The notes below the pieces were generated by a model. The model did not search any database and had not been told where the DNA came from. It worked only from the letters and a program-made list of their open reading frames with translations. DNA of 22,413 bases from JBBDJB01 sp040880125 (GTDB taxonomy: Bacteria > Planctomycetota > Planctomycetia > Pirellulales > JBBDJB01). Shown here in pieces: positions 13,775 through 20,258 of the stretch. Position numbers and translations under genes: made by a program. Position 1 is the first letter of the stretch, and each line of letters starts with the position of its first letter. Where the stretch lies: contig JBBDJB010000033.1 in the NCBI GenBank assembly GCA_040880125.1, positions 1-22,413 of the forward strand, in the 5' to 3' direction.

Positions 13775-15343
13775 ATGGGCATCTTCCTGGGCATCGACAT
13801 CGGCACCTCCGGCACGAAGACCCTGGCCATCGACGAGCACGGGCAGATCCTCGCCCAGGCCACCAGCGGCTACGGAGTCGATCATCCCAAGCCCCTGTGG
13901 AGCGAGCAAGACCCCGAGCTGTGGTGGCAGGCCACCATCAAAACCGTCCGCGCCGTTGTCACGCAGCTCAAGGGGCAGCTCAAGGGGCAGCTCAAGGGGC
14001 AGCACAAGATCAAGCCCGCCGACATCAAGGCCATCGGCCTGTCCGGCCAGATGCACGGCTCGGTCTTTCTCGACCGGCAGGGGCGGGTCATCCGCAAGGC
14101 CATCCTCTGGAACGACCAGCGAACCGCCGCCGAGTGTGCCGAGATCGAGCGCCGCGCGGGCGGGCGCAAGGCGCTGATCCGCATGGTCGCCAACCCGGCG
14201 CTGGCCGGCTTCACCGCGCCCAAGATCCTCTGGCTGCGAAACCACGAGCCGGCCAACTTTGCGCGGACGGTGAAGATCCTGCTGCCCAAGGACGAGATCC
14301 GCCGCCGTCTGACGGGCGAGCTGTTCACGGAGGTCAGCGACGCGAGCGGCACTCTGCTGCTCGATGTCGCCAAGCGACGGTGGTCCACTCAACTGCTGAC
14401 GAAGCTCGAGCTGGACAGTACGTTCTTGCCCGAGTGCGTCGAATCCGAACAGGTCACGGGCCACCTCACGGAGGAAGTGGCCAAGCTCCTCGGACTGTCG
14501 ACCGACTGTGTCGTCGTCGGCGGGGCTGGGGACTGTGCGGCGGGGGCCGTGGGCAACGGCATCGTGCAGCGGGGCGTGCTCTCCACGTCCTTGGGTACCT
14601 CCGGCGTGATGTTTGTTCATAGCGACGAGCTGAAGTTCGATCCCGCCGGGCGGCTGCACACCTTCTGCCACGCGGTCCACGGCAAGTGGCACCTGATGGG
14701 CGTCAACCTTACTTCCGCCGGGTCGCTCCAGTGGTTTCAGTCCGCGCTGTGCGGGGAACTGGTCGCCGCGGCCAAGCGGAAGAAGGTCGATCCCTACGAG
14801 CTGTTGGCCGCGGAGGCGGCCGAGGTTCCGCCCGGCAGCGAGGGGCTGTTCTTTCTGCCGTACCTGGCCGGCGAGCGCACGCCGCACGCCGATCCCGACG
14901 CGCGGGGTTGCTTTATCGGGCTGACCCTCAAGCACGGCCGCGGGCACCTGGTCCGGGCCGTGATGGAGGGAGTCGTCTACGCGCTGCGGGACAGCCTGGA
15001 GATTATCCGCGAGTTGGACGTGCCGGTGCGGCAGATCCGGGCCTCCGGCGGCGGCTCGAAGAGCGCCCTGTGGCGGCAGATGCAGGCGGACATCTTCGGG
15101 CGGAAGGTGGTCCGCACCGCGGCCGACGAGGGACCGGCCTTCGGCGTGGCGCTGTTGGCGGCGGTCGGCGCGGGGGCGTTCAAGAACATTCAAGAGGCGT
15201 GTCGGGCCACGGTCCGCGTGGTCGACGAACTGCCCGCTCAGCGCATTTCCGCCAAGTTCTACGAGCGGGCTCACGGCGTCTATCGCGGACTTTACCCTGC
15301 GCTGCGCGAGGACTTCAAGCGCATCGCCGCGCTGGGGGAGTGA
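13775..15343 (+). CDS. xylB: Xylulokinase (FGGY carbohydrate kinase)
   Basis: This 522-residue FGGY kinase phosphorylates D-xylulose to xylulose 5-phosphate, feeding the pentose phosphate pathway. FLGIDIGTSGTKTLAID (4-20) is the ATP phosphate loop. IGLSGQMHGSVFLD (87-100) and AILWNDQRTAAEC (109-121) are the sugar-binding strings typical of xylulokinases. Asp253 in VVGGAGDCAAGA is the catalytic base. SLGTSGVMF (272-280) and ASGGGSKSALWRQMQADIFG near the C-terminus complete the ATP site. GAGG (13764-13767) is a good ribosome binding site. Residues 64-78 contain QLKGQLKGQLKGQHK, encoded by a 12-bp tandem repeat that lengthens a surface loop. The isomerase partner (xylA) is not in this window. 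Confidence 0.93.
   Translation: MGIFLGIDIGTSGTKTLAIDEHGQILAQATSGYGVDHPKPLWSEQDPELWWQATIKTVRAVVTQLKGQLKGQLKGQHKIKPADIKAIGLSGQMHGSVFLDRQGRVIRKAILWNDQRTAAECAEIERRAGGRKALIRMVANPALAGFTAPKILWLRNHEPANFARTVKILLPKDEIRRRLTGELFTEVSDASGTLLLDVAKRRWSTQLLTKLELDSTFLPECVESEQVTGHLTEEVAKLLGLSTDCVVVGGAGDCAAGAVGNGIVQRGVLSTSLGTSGVMFVHSDELKFDPAGRLHTFCHAVHGKWHLMGVNLTSAGSLQWFQSALCGELVAAAKRKKVDPYELLAAEAAEVPPGSEGLFFLPYLAGERTPHADPDARGCFIGLTLKHGRGHLVRAVMEGVVYALRDSLEIIRELDVPVRQIRASGGGSKSALWRQMQADIFGRKVVRTAADEGPAFGVALLAAVGAGAFKNIQEACRATVRVVDELPAQRISAKFYERAHGVYRGLYPALREDFKRIAALGE
13964..14008 (+). repeat. In-frame 12-bp tandem repeat in xylB
   Basis: Three exact copies of CAGCTCAAGGGG (13964-13999) are followed by a partial fourth (CAGCACAAG). 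They encode Q-L-K-G three times, then Q-H-K. The unit is a multiple of three, so copy-number change would keep the frame. Confidence 0.9.
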
Positions 15344-15386
15344 GAGTTCTCGCGTCCGCGGATCGCGCGTGGTCGGCGCAACATCT

Positions 15387-15409
15387 CCCTCTCCCTCGCA
15401 GGGAGAGGG
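15387..15409. terminator. CCCTCTCCC-type hairpin after xylB
   Basis: CCCTCTCCCT (15387-15396) pairs perfectly with AGGGAGAGGG (15400-15409) around CGC, 44 bp after the xylB stop. No T-run follows, so any terminator role would be unconventional. It is the same hairpin as in the 39-bp unit A of the upstream spacer. Confidence 0.5.
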
Positions 15410-15421
15410 CCGGGGAGAGGG

Positions 15422-15823
15422 TGTACTACTTTCGAGTGGACGTTGCCCTTTGCACACGCGCCGCGCCGGCTTGCCGCGAGCATCGCTAATGATAGGGCGC
15501 TGTTTCTTCCGGCGCCGCTTCAGCCACTCGGGCGGAAGCTCCAGCATGCCGGGCGGATCGGGCACCCGCTTCATCCCGACAGACGCCTCCGGCGGCGGCA
15601 GCCGTTGGGATCGCGAGGCGATTTCCTCCAGCCACTCGAGTGGAAACTCCAGCATGTCCGGCGGGTCGGGCACGACGCGCTCCGGCCGGCGGGGCGGCTT
15701 GCATTTACGCAGGTCGCGGCTTCCCCGGCACGGTGCGCGGCACAGTGGGCGCAGCGTGAACCTGCCCACCTGACGAACCAGCCGGAACAGCGCCGCGGCA
15801 AATCTGACGAGTGGTGCCCCCAC
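15422..15823 (-). CDS. Hypothetical protein with repeated VPDPPxMLE motif, 3' end undefined
   Basis: GTG 15823 has a good ribosome binding site (GAGGGG, six bases away). About 134 residues look coding before the frame enters the CCCTCTCCC hairpin repeat and then runs antisense through xylB with no stop, which cannot be genuine. The N-terminal part is basic and Cys/Arg-rich. A 15-residue unit occurs twice: VPDPPDMLEFPLEWL (51-65) and VPDPPGMLELPPEWL (87-101). The two DNA copies differ at about six of 45 bases, half of them synonymous, which mildly favours past selection on the protein. I do not recognise a family. Possibly a gene that lost its own stop when the repeat was inserted. Confidence 0.35.
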
Positions 15824-15867
15824 TTTGCCCCTCGTTCAACGATAAAAATGTCCGATTGGAACCATTT

Positions 15868-15972
15868 TCACACCAGTCCCGCTTCTTCACGGATGAGCCC
15901 TGCGGCCAAGAACATCAGCAAATATCCCCTATATAGAGAATCAGCCACCGCCTCCGGGGCTTCATCGGCCAC
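15868..15972 (-). CDS. Possible 34-residue peptide after a consensus-like promoter
   Basis: A GTG-initiated frame encodes VADEAPEAVADSLYRGYLLM followed by FLAAGLIREEAGLV. It has an acidic start and a hydrophobic helix, and the stop is 44 bases before GTG 15823. There is no ribosome binding site, but the start lies only about 15 bases after a strong -10 hexamer, so translation could be nearly leaderless. It is too short to assign a family. Confidence 0.3.
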   Translation of the reverse strand: MADEAPEAVADSLYRGYLLMFLAAGLIREEAGLV

Positions 15973-15987
15973 TTGATTGTGTTCTAA

Positions 15988-16015
15988 ATAATATCAAATA
16001 TATACCTACAGTCAA
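15988..16015 (-). promoter_or_regulatory. Sigma-70-like promoter
   Basis: On the minus strand TTGACT (16010-16015) is followed by a 16-base spacer and TATTAT (15988-15993), each one mismatch from the consensus hexamers TTGACA and TATAAT. The surrounding AT-rich stretch is exceptional in this GC-rich window. It would drive the two small minus-strand frames at 15868-15972 and 15422-15823. Confidence 0.55.
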
Positions 16016-16074
16016 CCCCAAGATTTTGCTCAGCGAGTGAATTTCCGGGAGAATCGCCGACGGCGGGGGGGAGC

Positions 16075-16120
16075 GGGTAGCACCGGTTGCCCCAACCGGT
16101 GCCGCGCAGCGGCAAGAGGC
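16075..16120 (-). repeat. 46-bp REP-like repeat, copy 1 (inverted)
   Basis: Reads on the minus strand from GCCTCTTGCCGC to GGTGCTACCC-type ends. It holds two hairpins: TGCCGC/GCGGCA around TGC, and CACCGGTTG/CAACCGGTG around a three-base loop. Confidence 0.8.
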
Positions 16121-16138
16121 GTCTCCCGAAGAGTTACT

Positions 16139-16360
16139 TCACCCACTCGATGGGCATTTCCACACGTTTCCGCACCAGCTACCAGCGGGAATGATGACTA
16201 TGCCAATGCCATTCCTGAAACGCGCTGGAGTTTCTTGGCTCGGGTCATTCAACACGATCGGCATCGAGTGATCCAAGTCGAGCAGAAGTCGCCGCCGGTA
16301 ACACGAGAACGTCACTAAGTGGGCGTAGCGCTGGACATCAAAGATTCGGCGAGTCGTCAT
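16139..16360 (-). pseudogene. REP-associated tyrosine transposase (Y1, IS200-like) remnant
   Basis: From ATG 16360, 73 residues remain. The opening TTRRIFDVQRYAHLVTFSCY with following RRRLLLD matches the first strand of RAYT/Tnp_Y1 proteins (usual pattern 'R.YAHFVTFSCY.RR.LL'). A second trace, GIGIVIIPAGSWCGNVWKC, sits where relatives have 'GFVIMPDHVHALVWF'; here the paired histidines of the HUH metal site are lost. The helix carrying the catalytic tyrosine is absent. About 73 residues remain of a usual 150-250. RAYT proteins act on REP hairpins, and five such repeats lie around this relic. Confidence 0.65.
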
Positions 16361-16428
16361 GGCGGGCGTGGTCGCTTTGCGACGAGGGAATGGCAAGCGT
16401 CCGGGCGATTTGTAGCCGTATGCCGCGG

Positions 16429-16474
16429 GCCTCTTGCCGCCACGCGGCACCGGTTAGGGTAACCGTTGCTACCC
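16429..16474 (+). repeat. 46-bp REP-like repeat, copy 2
   Basis: Same length and layout as copy 1 but opposite orientation. It has diverged more (ACCGGTTAGGGTAACCGTT in the second hairpin), which weakens that stem. Confidence 0.75.
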
Positions 16475-16541
16475 GCTGGCGATTCTCCGGGCCACGTTTG
16501 GGCGTCGGCGCATGCGGAAGGTATCGGACCGATTCAGCGAC

Positions 16542-16587
16542 GCCTCTTGCCGCTGCGCGGCACCGGTTGCCCCAACCGGTGCTACCC
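16542..16587 (+). repeat. 46-bp REP-like repeat, copy 3
   Basis: Close match to the reverse complement of copy 1, with both stems perfect (TGCCGC/GCGGCA and CACCGGTTG/CAACCGGTG). It lies just upstream of the small membrane protein gene. Confidence 0.8.
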
Positions 16588-16664
16588 GGTCAAAGGAACT
16601 CGTCCCAATAGCGGATCGTGCTTTTGGTATGGCCAAACCTACTCAAATCACGAGGGCGGTCTCC

Positions 16665-16943
16665 ATGAACGAGCGAGCGCTGTTTAACGTCATCAGCAAG
16701 GTGGTGGGGTTCTTAATGTTACTGAGTGGACTCTCGTCGCTGCTGTGGGCGTTTCTCGCCAGCCGCTATGAGCAGCAATACAACATGCCGTTCGATCCGG
16801 GCGAGGGGTTGAGTTGGTTCACCGGCGGCGCGTCGACACTCGTCGGAGCATTTCTATGTCTGAAGTCATCCGCGCTGACACGGTGGCTGTATCGCATCGA
16901 TCCGCCGCTGGAGGACGAGCCCGAGCCGCCCGAGACTTCGTAA
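16665..16943 (+). CDS. Small two-helix membrane protein
   Basis: This is a 92-residue protein starting MNERALFNVISKVVGFLMLL. GAGGG lies eight bases upstream of the ATG. Two hydrophobic helices are visible, at residues about 9-30 (VISKVVGFLMLLSGLSSLLW) and about 49-68 (SWFTGGASTLVGAFLCLKSS), separated by a polar loop with a Tyr-Gln-rich stretch. The C-terminal 20 residues are acidic and Pro-rich (PPLEDEPEPPETS). I do not recognise a family; the composition is that of small inner-membrane proteins of unknown function. It lies between REP-like copies 3 and 4 and is convergent with the phosphohexomutase gene. Confidence 0.7.
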   Translation: MNERALFNVISKVVGFLMLLSGLSSLLWAFLASRYEQQYNMPFDPGEGLSWFTGGASTLVGAFLCLKSSALTRWLYRIDPPLEDEPEPPETS

Positions 16944-16996
16944 CCATGGAGCGGGAATAGCAACCGTTTGCGCGATTCGCAGCCCGTGTGGCGAGG

Positions 16997-17042
16997 GCCT
17001 CTTGCCGCTGCGCGGCACTGGTTGGGGCAACCGGTGCTACCC
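16997..17042 (+). repeat. 46-bp REP-like repeat, copy 4
   Basis: Preceded by a conserved lead-in (CGATTCGCAGCCCGTGTGGC) also present before copy 5, so copies 4 and 5 form a tandem pair with a period of 103 bp. The loop bases of the second hairpin are changed (GGTTGGGGCAACC), keeping the stem. Confidence 0.8.
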
Positions 17043-17099
17043 CGTTTTGCGAAGGGGGGATGGCAACCGTTTGGGCGATTCGCAGCCCGTGTGGCGAGA

Positions 17100-17145
17100 G
17101 CCTCTTGCCGCTGCGCGGCACCGATTGAGGCAACCGGTGCTACCC
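17100..17145 (+). repeat. 46-bp REP-like repeat, copy 5
   Basis: Second member of the tandem pair. It ends one base before the stop codon of the convergent phosphohexomutase gene, so it could act as a transcript 3'-end structure. The second stem carries changes (CCGATTGAGGCAACCGG). Confidence 0.8.
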
Positions 17146-17146
17146 G

Positions 17147-18493
17147 CTATGCGCCGCGGAGAACGCGCTCGGCCTGGGCGCAGAGGGCGGCGGCCTGCTG
17201 TGAAGTCGGCGCTTCGGCGATGGCGCGGACGATTGGCTCGGTGTTGCTGGGCCGCACCAGTAGCCAGGCCTGCGGCCAATCGAGACGTAGCCCGTCCAGC
17301 CGCTCGACGCGTGCGTCGGAGAAGTGTGCTTCCAGCGCCGCCAGCGCGCTTGCCAATCGCTCCGGCGGGAGTTCGATCTTCGTCTTGCACATCGCGTAGC
17401 GGGGCAGGGCGCCGGTGAGCTGGGCGACCGGCGCGTCGCGCGAGGCCATGGCGTCGAGCACCAGTGCCATGCCGACGAAGCTGTCGCGCACCAGGCCCAC
17501 GCGGGGATCGATCGCGCCGCCGTTGCCTTCGCCGCCGATCACCGCGCCCTGGGCGAGCATCACGTCGACCACGTTGGCTTCGCCCACCGCCGAGCGGAAG
17601 AACGGGACGCCGAAACGTGCGGCAATCTCTTCGCTCATGCGGCTGGTCGCGCAGTTGGTGACCACCGGACCGGGCGTGGACCGCAAGACATTCTCCACGC
17701 ACAGCGCCAGGGTGTATTCTTCGCCAAGGTAGCGCCCGCCGGCGTCGATGATCGCCAGCCGGTCGGCATCCGGGTCTTGGCAGAAGCCGACGTCCGCCTG
17801 GGCTTCTAGCACCAGTGCGGTGACGGAAGCGAGGTTCTCGGCGGTCGGCTCGGGCGGATGCGCGAACTGCCCGTCCGGCTGTCCGCCCAGGACGGTGACG
17901 CGGCAGCCCAGCGCCTCTAGCAGCGGGATGCCCAGCACGCTGCCGGCTCCGTGATTGGCATCGAGCAGCACGTTAAAGTTGCGGGCGGCAATGCGGCCGA
18001 CATCGACAGTCGCGAGCACCAACTCCAAGTGTCGCGCGGAGGGATCGGCGATCGGACGGGCGGTTGTGGCTGGCTCATCGACCGGGGAAGCTGCCGTCAG
18101 CGCACGATACCGGGCCAGCACCTGCTCGCCGGCGCTGGCCGGCAGGACGCGGCCGGCGCCGCTGAAAAGTTTCAGTCCGTTGTATTGGGGCGGGTTGTGA
18201 CTGGCGGAGATCTGCACGCCGCCGGCCGCGCCGAACTGCCGCACCAGTACGCCGGTGGTGGGCGTGGCGGCGATGCCTCCATCGCGGGCTGTGCGGCCGC
18301 AGGCGGCGAGCGTGCCGTGCACGACTTGGGCGAACCGGGCGCCGCTGGCCCGGCCGTCGCGCGTGACCACGACGTCTCCCGGCGGAAGCTGATCGGCAAA
18401 CGCGCGGATGTAACGATCGACGACCGCCGGCGTGAGGCTCTTGCCCACGATGCCCCGCAGGCCGGAGACGCTGATGATCGGTTCGCTCGACAT
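17147..18493 (-). CDS. Phosphohexomutase (phosphoglucosamine/phosphomannomutase)
   Basis: I start at ATG 18493 (448 residues), where family homology begins (IISVSGLRGIVGKSLTP); an upstream ATG adds 20 uncharacteristic residues. The enzyme shifts phosphate between C1 and C6 of a hexose or hexosamine. The phosphoserine is Ser98 in QISASHNPPQYNGLKLF. The Mg2+ loop is DPDADR (240-245). The sugar-binding loop is GEGNGG (321-326) and the phosphate-binding loop is RPSNTEP near the C-terminus. All four active-site loops are intact. The GEGNGG loop is the form seen in phosphomannomutase-like and archaeal-type GlmM enzymes rather than the bacterial GlmM GEQSGH, so the substrate (glucosamine-6-P, mannose-6-P or glucose-6-P) is open. 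It stands alone, divergent from apbE. Confidence 0.88.
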   Translation of the reverse strand: MSSEPIISVSGLRGIVGKSLTPAVVDRYIRAFADQLPPGDVVVTRDGRASGARFAQVVHGTLAACGRTARDGGIAATPTTGVLVRQFGAAGGVQISASHNPPQYNGLKLFSGAGRVLPASAGEQVLARYRALTAASPVDEPATTARPIADPSARHLELVLATVDVGRIAARNFNVLLDANHGAGSVLGIPLLEALGCRVTVLGGQPDGQFAHPPEPTAENLASVTALVLEAQADVGFCQDPDADRLAIIDAGGRYLGEEYTLALCVENVLRSTPGPVVTNCATSRMSEEIAARFGVPFFRSAVGEANVVDVMLAQGAVIGGEGNGGAIDPRVGLVRDSFVGMALVLDAMASRDAPVAQLTGALPRYAMCKTKIELPPERLASALAALEAHFSDARVERLDGLRLDWPQAWLLVRPSNTEPIVRAIAEAPTSQQAAALCAQAERVLRGA

Positions 18494-18581
18494 GACGTGC
18501 ACGCTGCAGAAAAGTGGACGATGGGTCGAGTCCGACTTATCACTCCCTCTCACGGCCGGGGAGAGGGTTGGGGCGAAGGCT

Positions 18582-18605
18582 CCGTATACCGACGCCAGTA
18601 TACGG
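18582..18605. promoter_or_regulatory. Inverted repeat, candidate operator
   Basis: CCGTATAC (18582-18589) and GTATACGG (18598-18605) are exact reverse complements eight bases apart, the spacing of a dimeric repressor site. It lies upstream of a TATAAT (18663-18668) pointing towards apbE. No regulator gene is nearby. Confidence 0.4.
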
Positions 18606-18740
18606 TCAGGTCGAGCCCCTGCGGAGAGGAGTTGTGCGGCGACCGCTGCCGGCTCGCGTGGGTATAATCCAAGTGTGTTCGGGCATGTGAAGTCGGGAGT
18701 TCCGGTAGCTGGACTCGTGAGAGTTCAGCCGATCCCGAGG

Positions 18741-18795
18741 CGTAGCTGAATTCTCATGGATTCAGCTACGGACGCACAGACAGGAGTGTCTGTGC
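18741..18795. repeat. Tandem hairpins just upstream of apbE
   Basis: CGTAGCTGAAT (18741-18751) pairs with ATTCAGCTACG (18760-18770). It is followed at once by GCACAGACA (18774-18782) pairing with TGTCTGTGC (18787-18795) around GGAG. The second hairpin is a relative of the one at 12945-12966, so this is a dispersed compound extragenic repeat. A longer apbE frame would translate it, which argues against that earlier start. Confidence 0.7.
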
Positions 18796-18839
18796 CACGA
18801 ATCAAAATAGCGCATACGCACACCATCCAAAAATCGATC

Positions 18840-19943
18840 ATGGCCGAGCGCGAAACCTCCCACCGGCGCGAGTTCCTGCAGGGCAAGTCGGCCGTGCGTG
18901 CGCTGCGCGACGTGGCCCAGGGGGCCGAAGAAGAGCTGGGCGGGGCATCGCTGGTCGAGCCCGGCAGTCGCGAGTCCTACCTGGTGCAGGTGACGCGCGA
19001 CGCGATGGCCTGCCAGTTCGCGGTGATTCTCAACGTCGGGCAGTACCCGGAGGGTACGGAAGCCGCGCTGGCGGCCCTCGACCTGGTCGACCAGTTGGAA
19101 GATCAGCTTTCGGTGTATCGACCGCACAGCGAGCTTTCGCGGTTGAACGACCGAGCGGCGGCCGAGCCGGTTGTCGTCGAGCCGCGGATGTTCGCGCTGT
19201 TGGAGTTGGCCGCCGAAATCTGGCGCGAGACGGGCGGCGCATTCGATATGACCACCGGGCCCTTGTCGAGGGCGTGGGGCTTCTTCAAGCGCCAGGGACG
19301 CTTGCCGCAGCCCGAAGAACTGGAAGAGGCGCTCGTGCATGTTGGCACCGAGCAGGTGACACTTGATGTGGCGGAGTGTTCAGTCGCCTTCGCGGAAGTC
19401 GGCGTCGAGGTGAACGTCAACGGCATCGGCAAGGGATATGCGCTGGATCGTGCGGGCGAAGTGTTGCGCGAGTCGGGAGTCGTGGACTTCCTCTTGCACG
19501 GCGGGCAAAGCAGCGTGCTGGCCGGCGGTGCGCGGGGATCGCGACACGGGCGCGGTTGGACCGTCGGCCTGCGGCATCCGCTGCGGCCGGAGCGGCGACT
19601 GGCCGAGTTCTATCTGCGCGATCGGGCGCTGGGGACTTCCGGTTCCGCCACGCAGTTTTTTCACTTCGGCGGCAAGCGCTACGGGCACGTGATCGATCCG
19701 CGCAGCGGAATGCCGGTCGAGGGCGTGTACAGCGCGACGGTGACCGCGCCGACGGCCGCCCAGGCGGATGCGCTGGCGACGGCCTTCTACGTGCTCGGGC
19801 CGGCGGAAGCGCGGCGGTATTGTGATTCGCACGACGGGATCGCCTGCGCGCTGGTGACGGGGGGGCCGCGACAGGGATCGATCGAAATCCACACCGCCGG
19901 CCTGGCCCAAGGGGACTGGCGGCTTTTGGACGACGCCGCCTGA
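18840..19943 (+). CDS. apbE: FAD:protein FMN transferase (ApbE)
   Basis: I start at ATG 18840 (367 residues); an ATG 84 bases upstream would translate a REP-like hairpin. ApbE attaches FMN from FAD to Thr/Ser of respiratory flavoproteins and is typically exported. The N-terminus SHRREFLQGKSAV has a twin-arginine-like R-R-E-F-L, but the following helix is not very hydrophobic. Family motifs are intact: GAFDMTTGPLSRAWGF (133-148), NVNGIGKGYALDRA (192-205), LLHGGQSS (218-225), HVIDPRSGMPVEGV (283-296) and QADALATAFYVLG (308-320) with metal ligand Asp310. No ribosome binding site is obvious. No flavoprotein substrate gene is adjacent. Confidence 0.88.
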   Translation: MAERETSHRREFLQGKSAVRALRDVAQGAEEELGGASLVEPGSRESYLVQVTRDAMACQFAVILNVGQYPEGTEAALAALDLVDQLEDQLSVYRPHSELSRLNDRAAAEPVVVEPRMFALLELAAEIWRETGGAFDMTTGPLSRAWGFFKRQGRLPQPEELEEALVHVGTEQVTLDVAECSVAFAEVGVEVNVNGIGKGYALDRAGEVLRESGVVDFLLHGGQSSVLAGGARGSRHGRGWTVGLRHPLRPERRLAEFYLRDRALGTSGSATQFFHFGGKRYGHVIDPRSGMPVEGVYSATVTAPTAAQADALATAFYVLGPAEARRYCDSHDGIACALVTGGPRQGSIEIHTAGLAQGDWRLLDDAA

Positions 19944-20258
19944 CGAAGTAAACCGTGTCTGACACCGCTTTTTCCGGGGGGCCCCTAGTGTCACACGCCG
20001 GGCGGCGGCGGTCGCCGCATTTTTCGTAAACCCTGCCCGTTTCGCATTTTGCACAGCTTGATGATTCGTTAAGCTTCAGCAAGAAATCCGTATGTGCCGA
20101 AGAATTCCCTAGCAGGGGTTATTCCGGCACGCAGCGTGCGTCAGGAAGGGGCATCGAGTACGGCTCGGTTGCCACCCGATCCGGCGGGGTAGTCTTGCGA
20201 AGGTGACTCGATCACGCCGAACACCCGCGCCCAACATTTGCATTGAGGAGCGTCTTGC
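19944..20258. other. Spacer between apbE and dedA
   Basis: Holds a short hairpin (GTGTC-T-GACAC, 19955-19965) followed by CGCTTTTT just after apbE, and a GGGGCCCC-type palindrome near 19976-19986. No gene is supported. The last bases hold the dedA ribosome binding site. Confidence 0.5.
19953..19974 (+). terminator. Weak intrinsic terminator after apbE
   Basis: GTGTC-T-GACAC followed by CGCTTTTT begins 12 bases after the apbE stop. The stem is only five perfect pairs with a mismatch below. The same GTGTCTGACACCG core recurs as the serS terminator at 21012-21032, where the stem is complete. Confidence 0.4.

Larger units (their letters stand above)
16045..16491. mobile_element. Decayed RAYT/REP element
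   Basis: A minus-strand transposase relic is flanked by two 46-bp REP-like repeats in inverted orientation (16075-16120 and 16429-16474). Outside these lies an exact 11-base inverted match: GGAGAATCGCC at 16048-16058 and GGCGATTCTCC at 16478-16488. The nested symmetric layout is what is expected of a REP-associated tyrosine transposase unit. The element is dead because the transposase is broken. Confidence 0.55.
15344..16664. other. Region without confirmed genes: small ORFs and transposase relic
   Basis: Between xylB and the small membrane protein gene there is no confidently intact gene. It contains an unconventional hairpin (15387), a possible minus-strand two-ORF unit (15422-15972) with a consensus-like promoter, an unusually AT-rich stretch (15975-16020), and a decayed RAYT transposase flanked by inverted REP-like repeats (16045-16491). 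Confidence 0.6.
18494..18839. other. Divergent spacer with three inverted repeats
   Basis: This spacer separates the phosphohexomutase (minus) from apbE (plus). It contains a CCCTCTC/GAGAGGG hairpin (from 18542), an 8-bp inverted repeat at 18582-18605, a TATAAT at 18663-18668 with no good -35, an 11-bp inverted repeat at 18741-18770 and a 9-bp hairpin at 18774-18795. No gene is supported in it. Confidence 0.6.

Noticed and set aside
12927..13775. A 282-codon plus-strand frame across the repeat array
   Set aside because: The translation is a concatenation of the DNA repeats, and several other frames on both strands are equally open there, so openness has no meaning.
12143..15823. A 1226-codon minus-strand open frame
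   Set aside because: Its central part is antisense to the well-supported xylB, and further on it translates the hairpin array (repeated S-L-S-L-P-G-R-G strings) and overlaps the lipoprotein gene. Only the first 134 codons have independent support.
18756..18839. An upstream start for apbE adding 28 residues
   Set aside because: The added codons come from the dispersed compound hairpin repeat and have no ApbE character.
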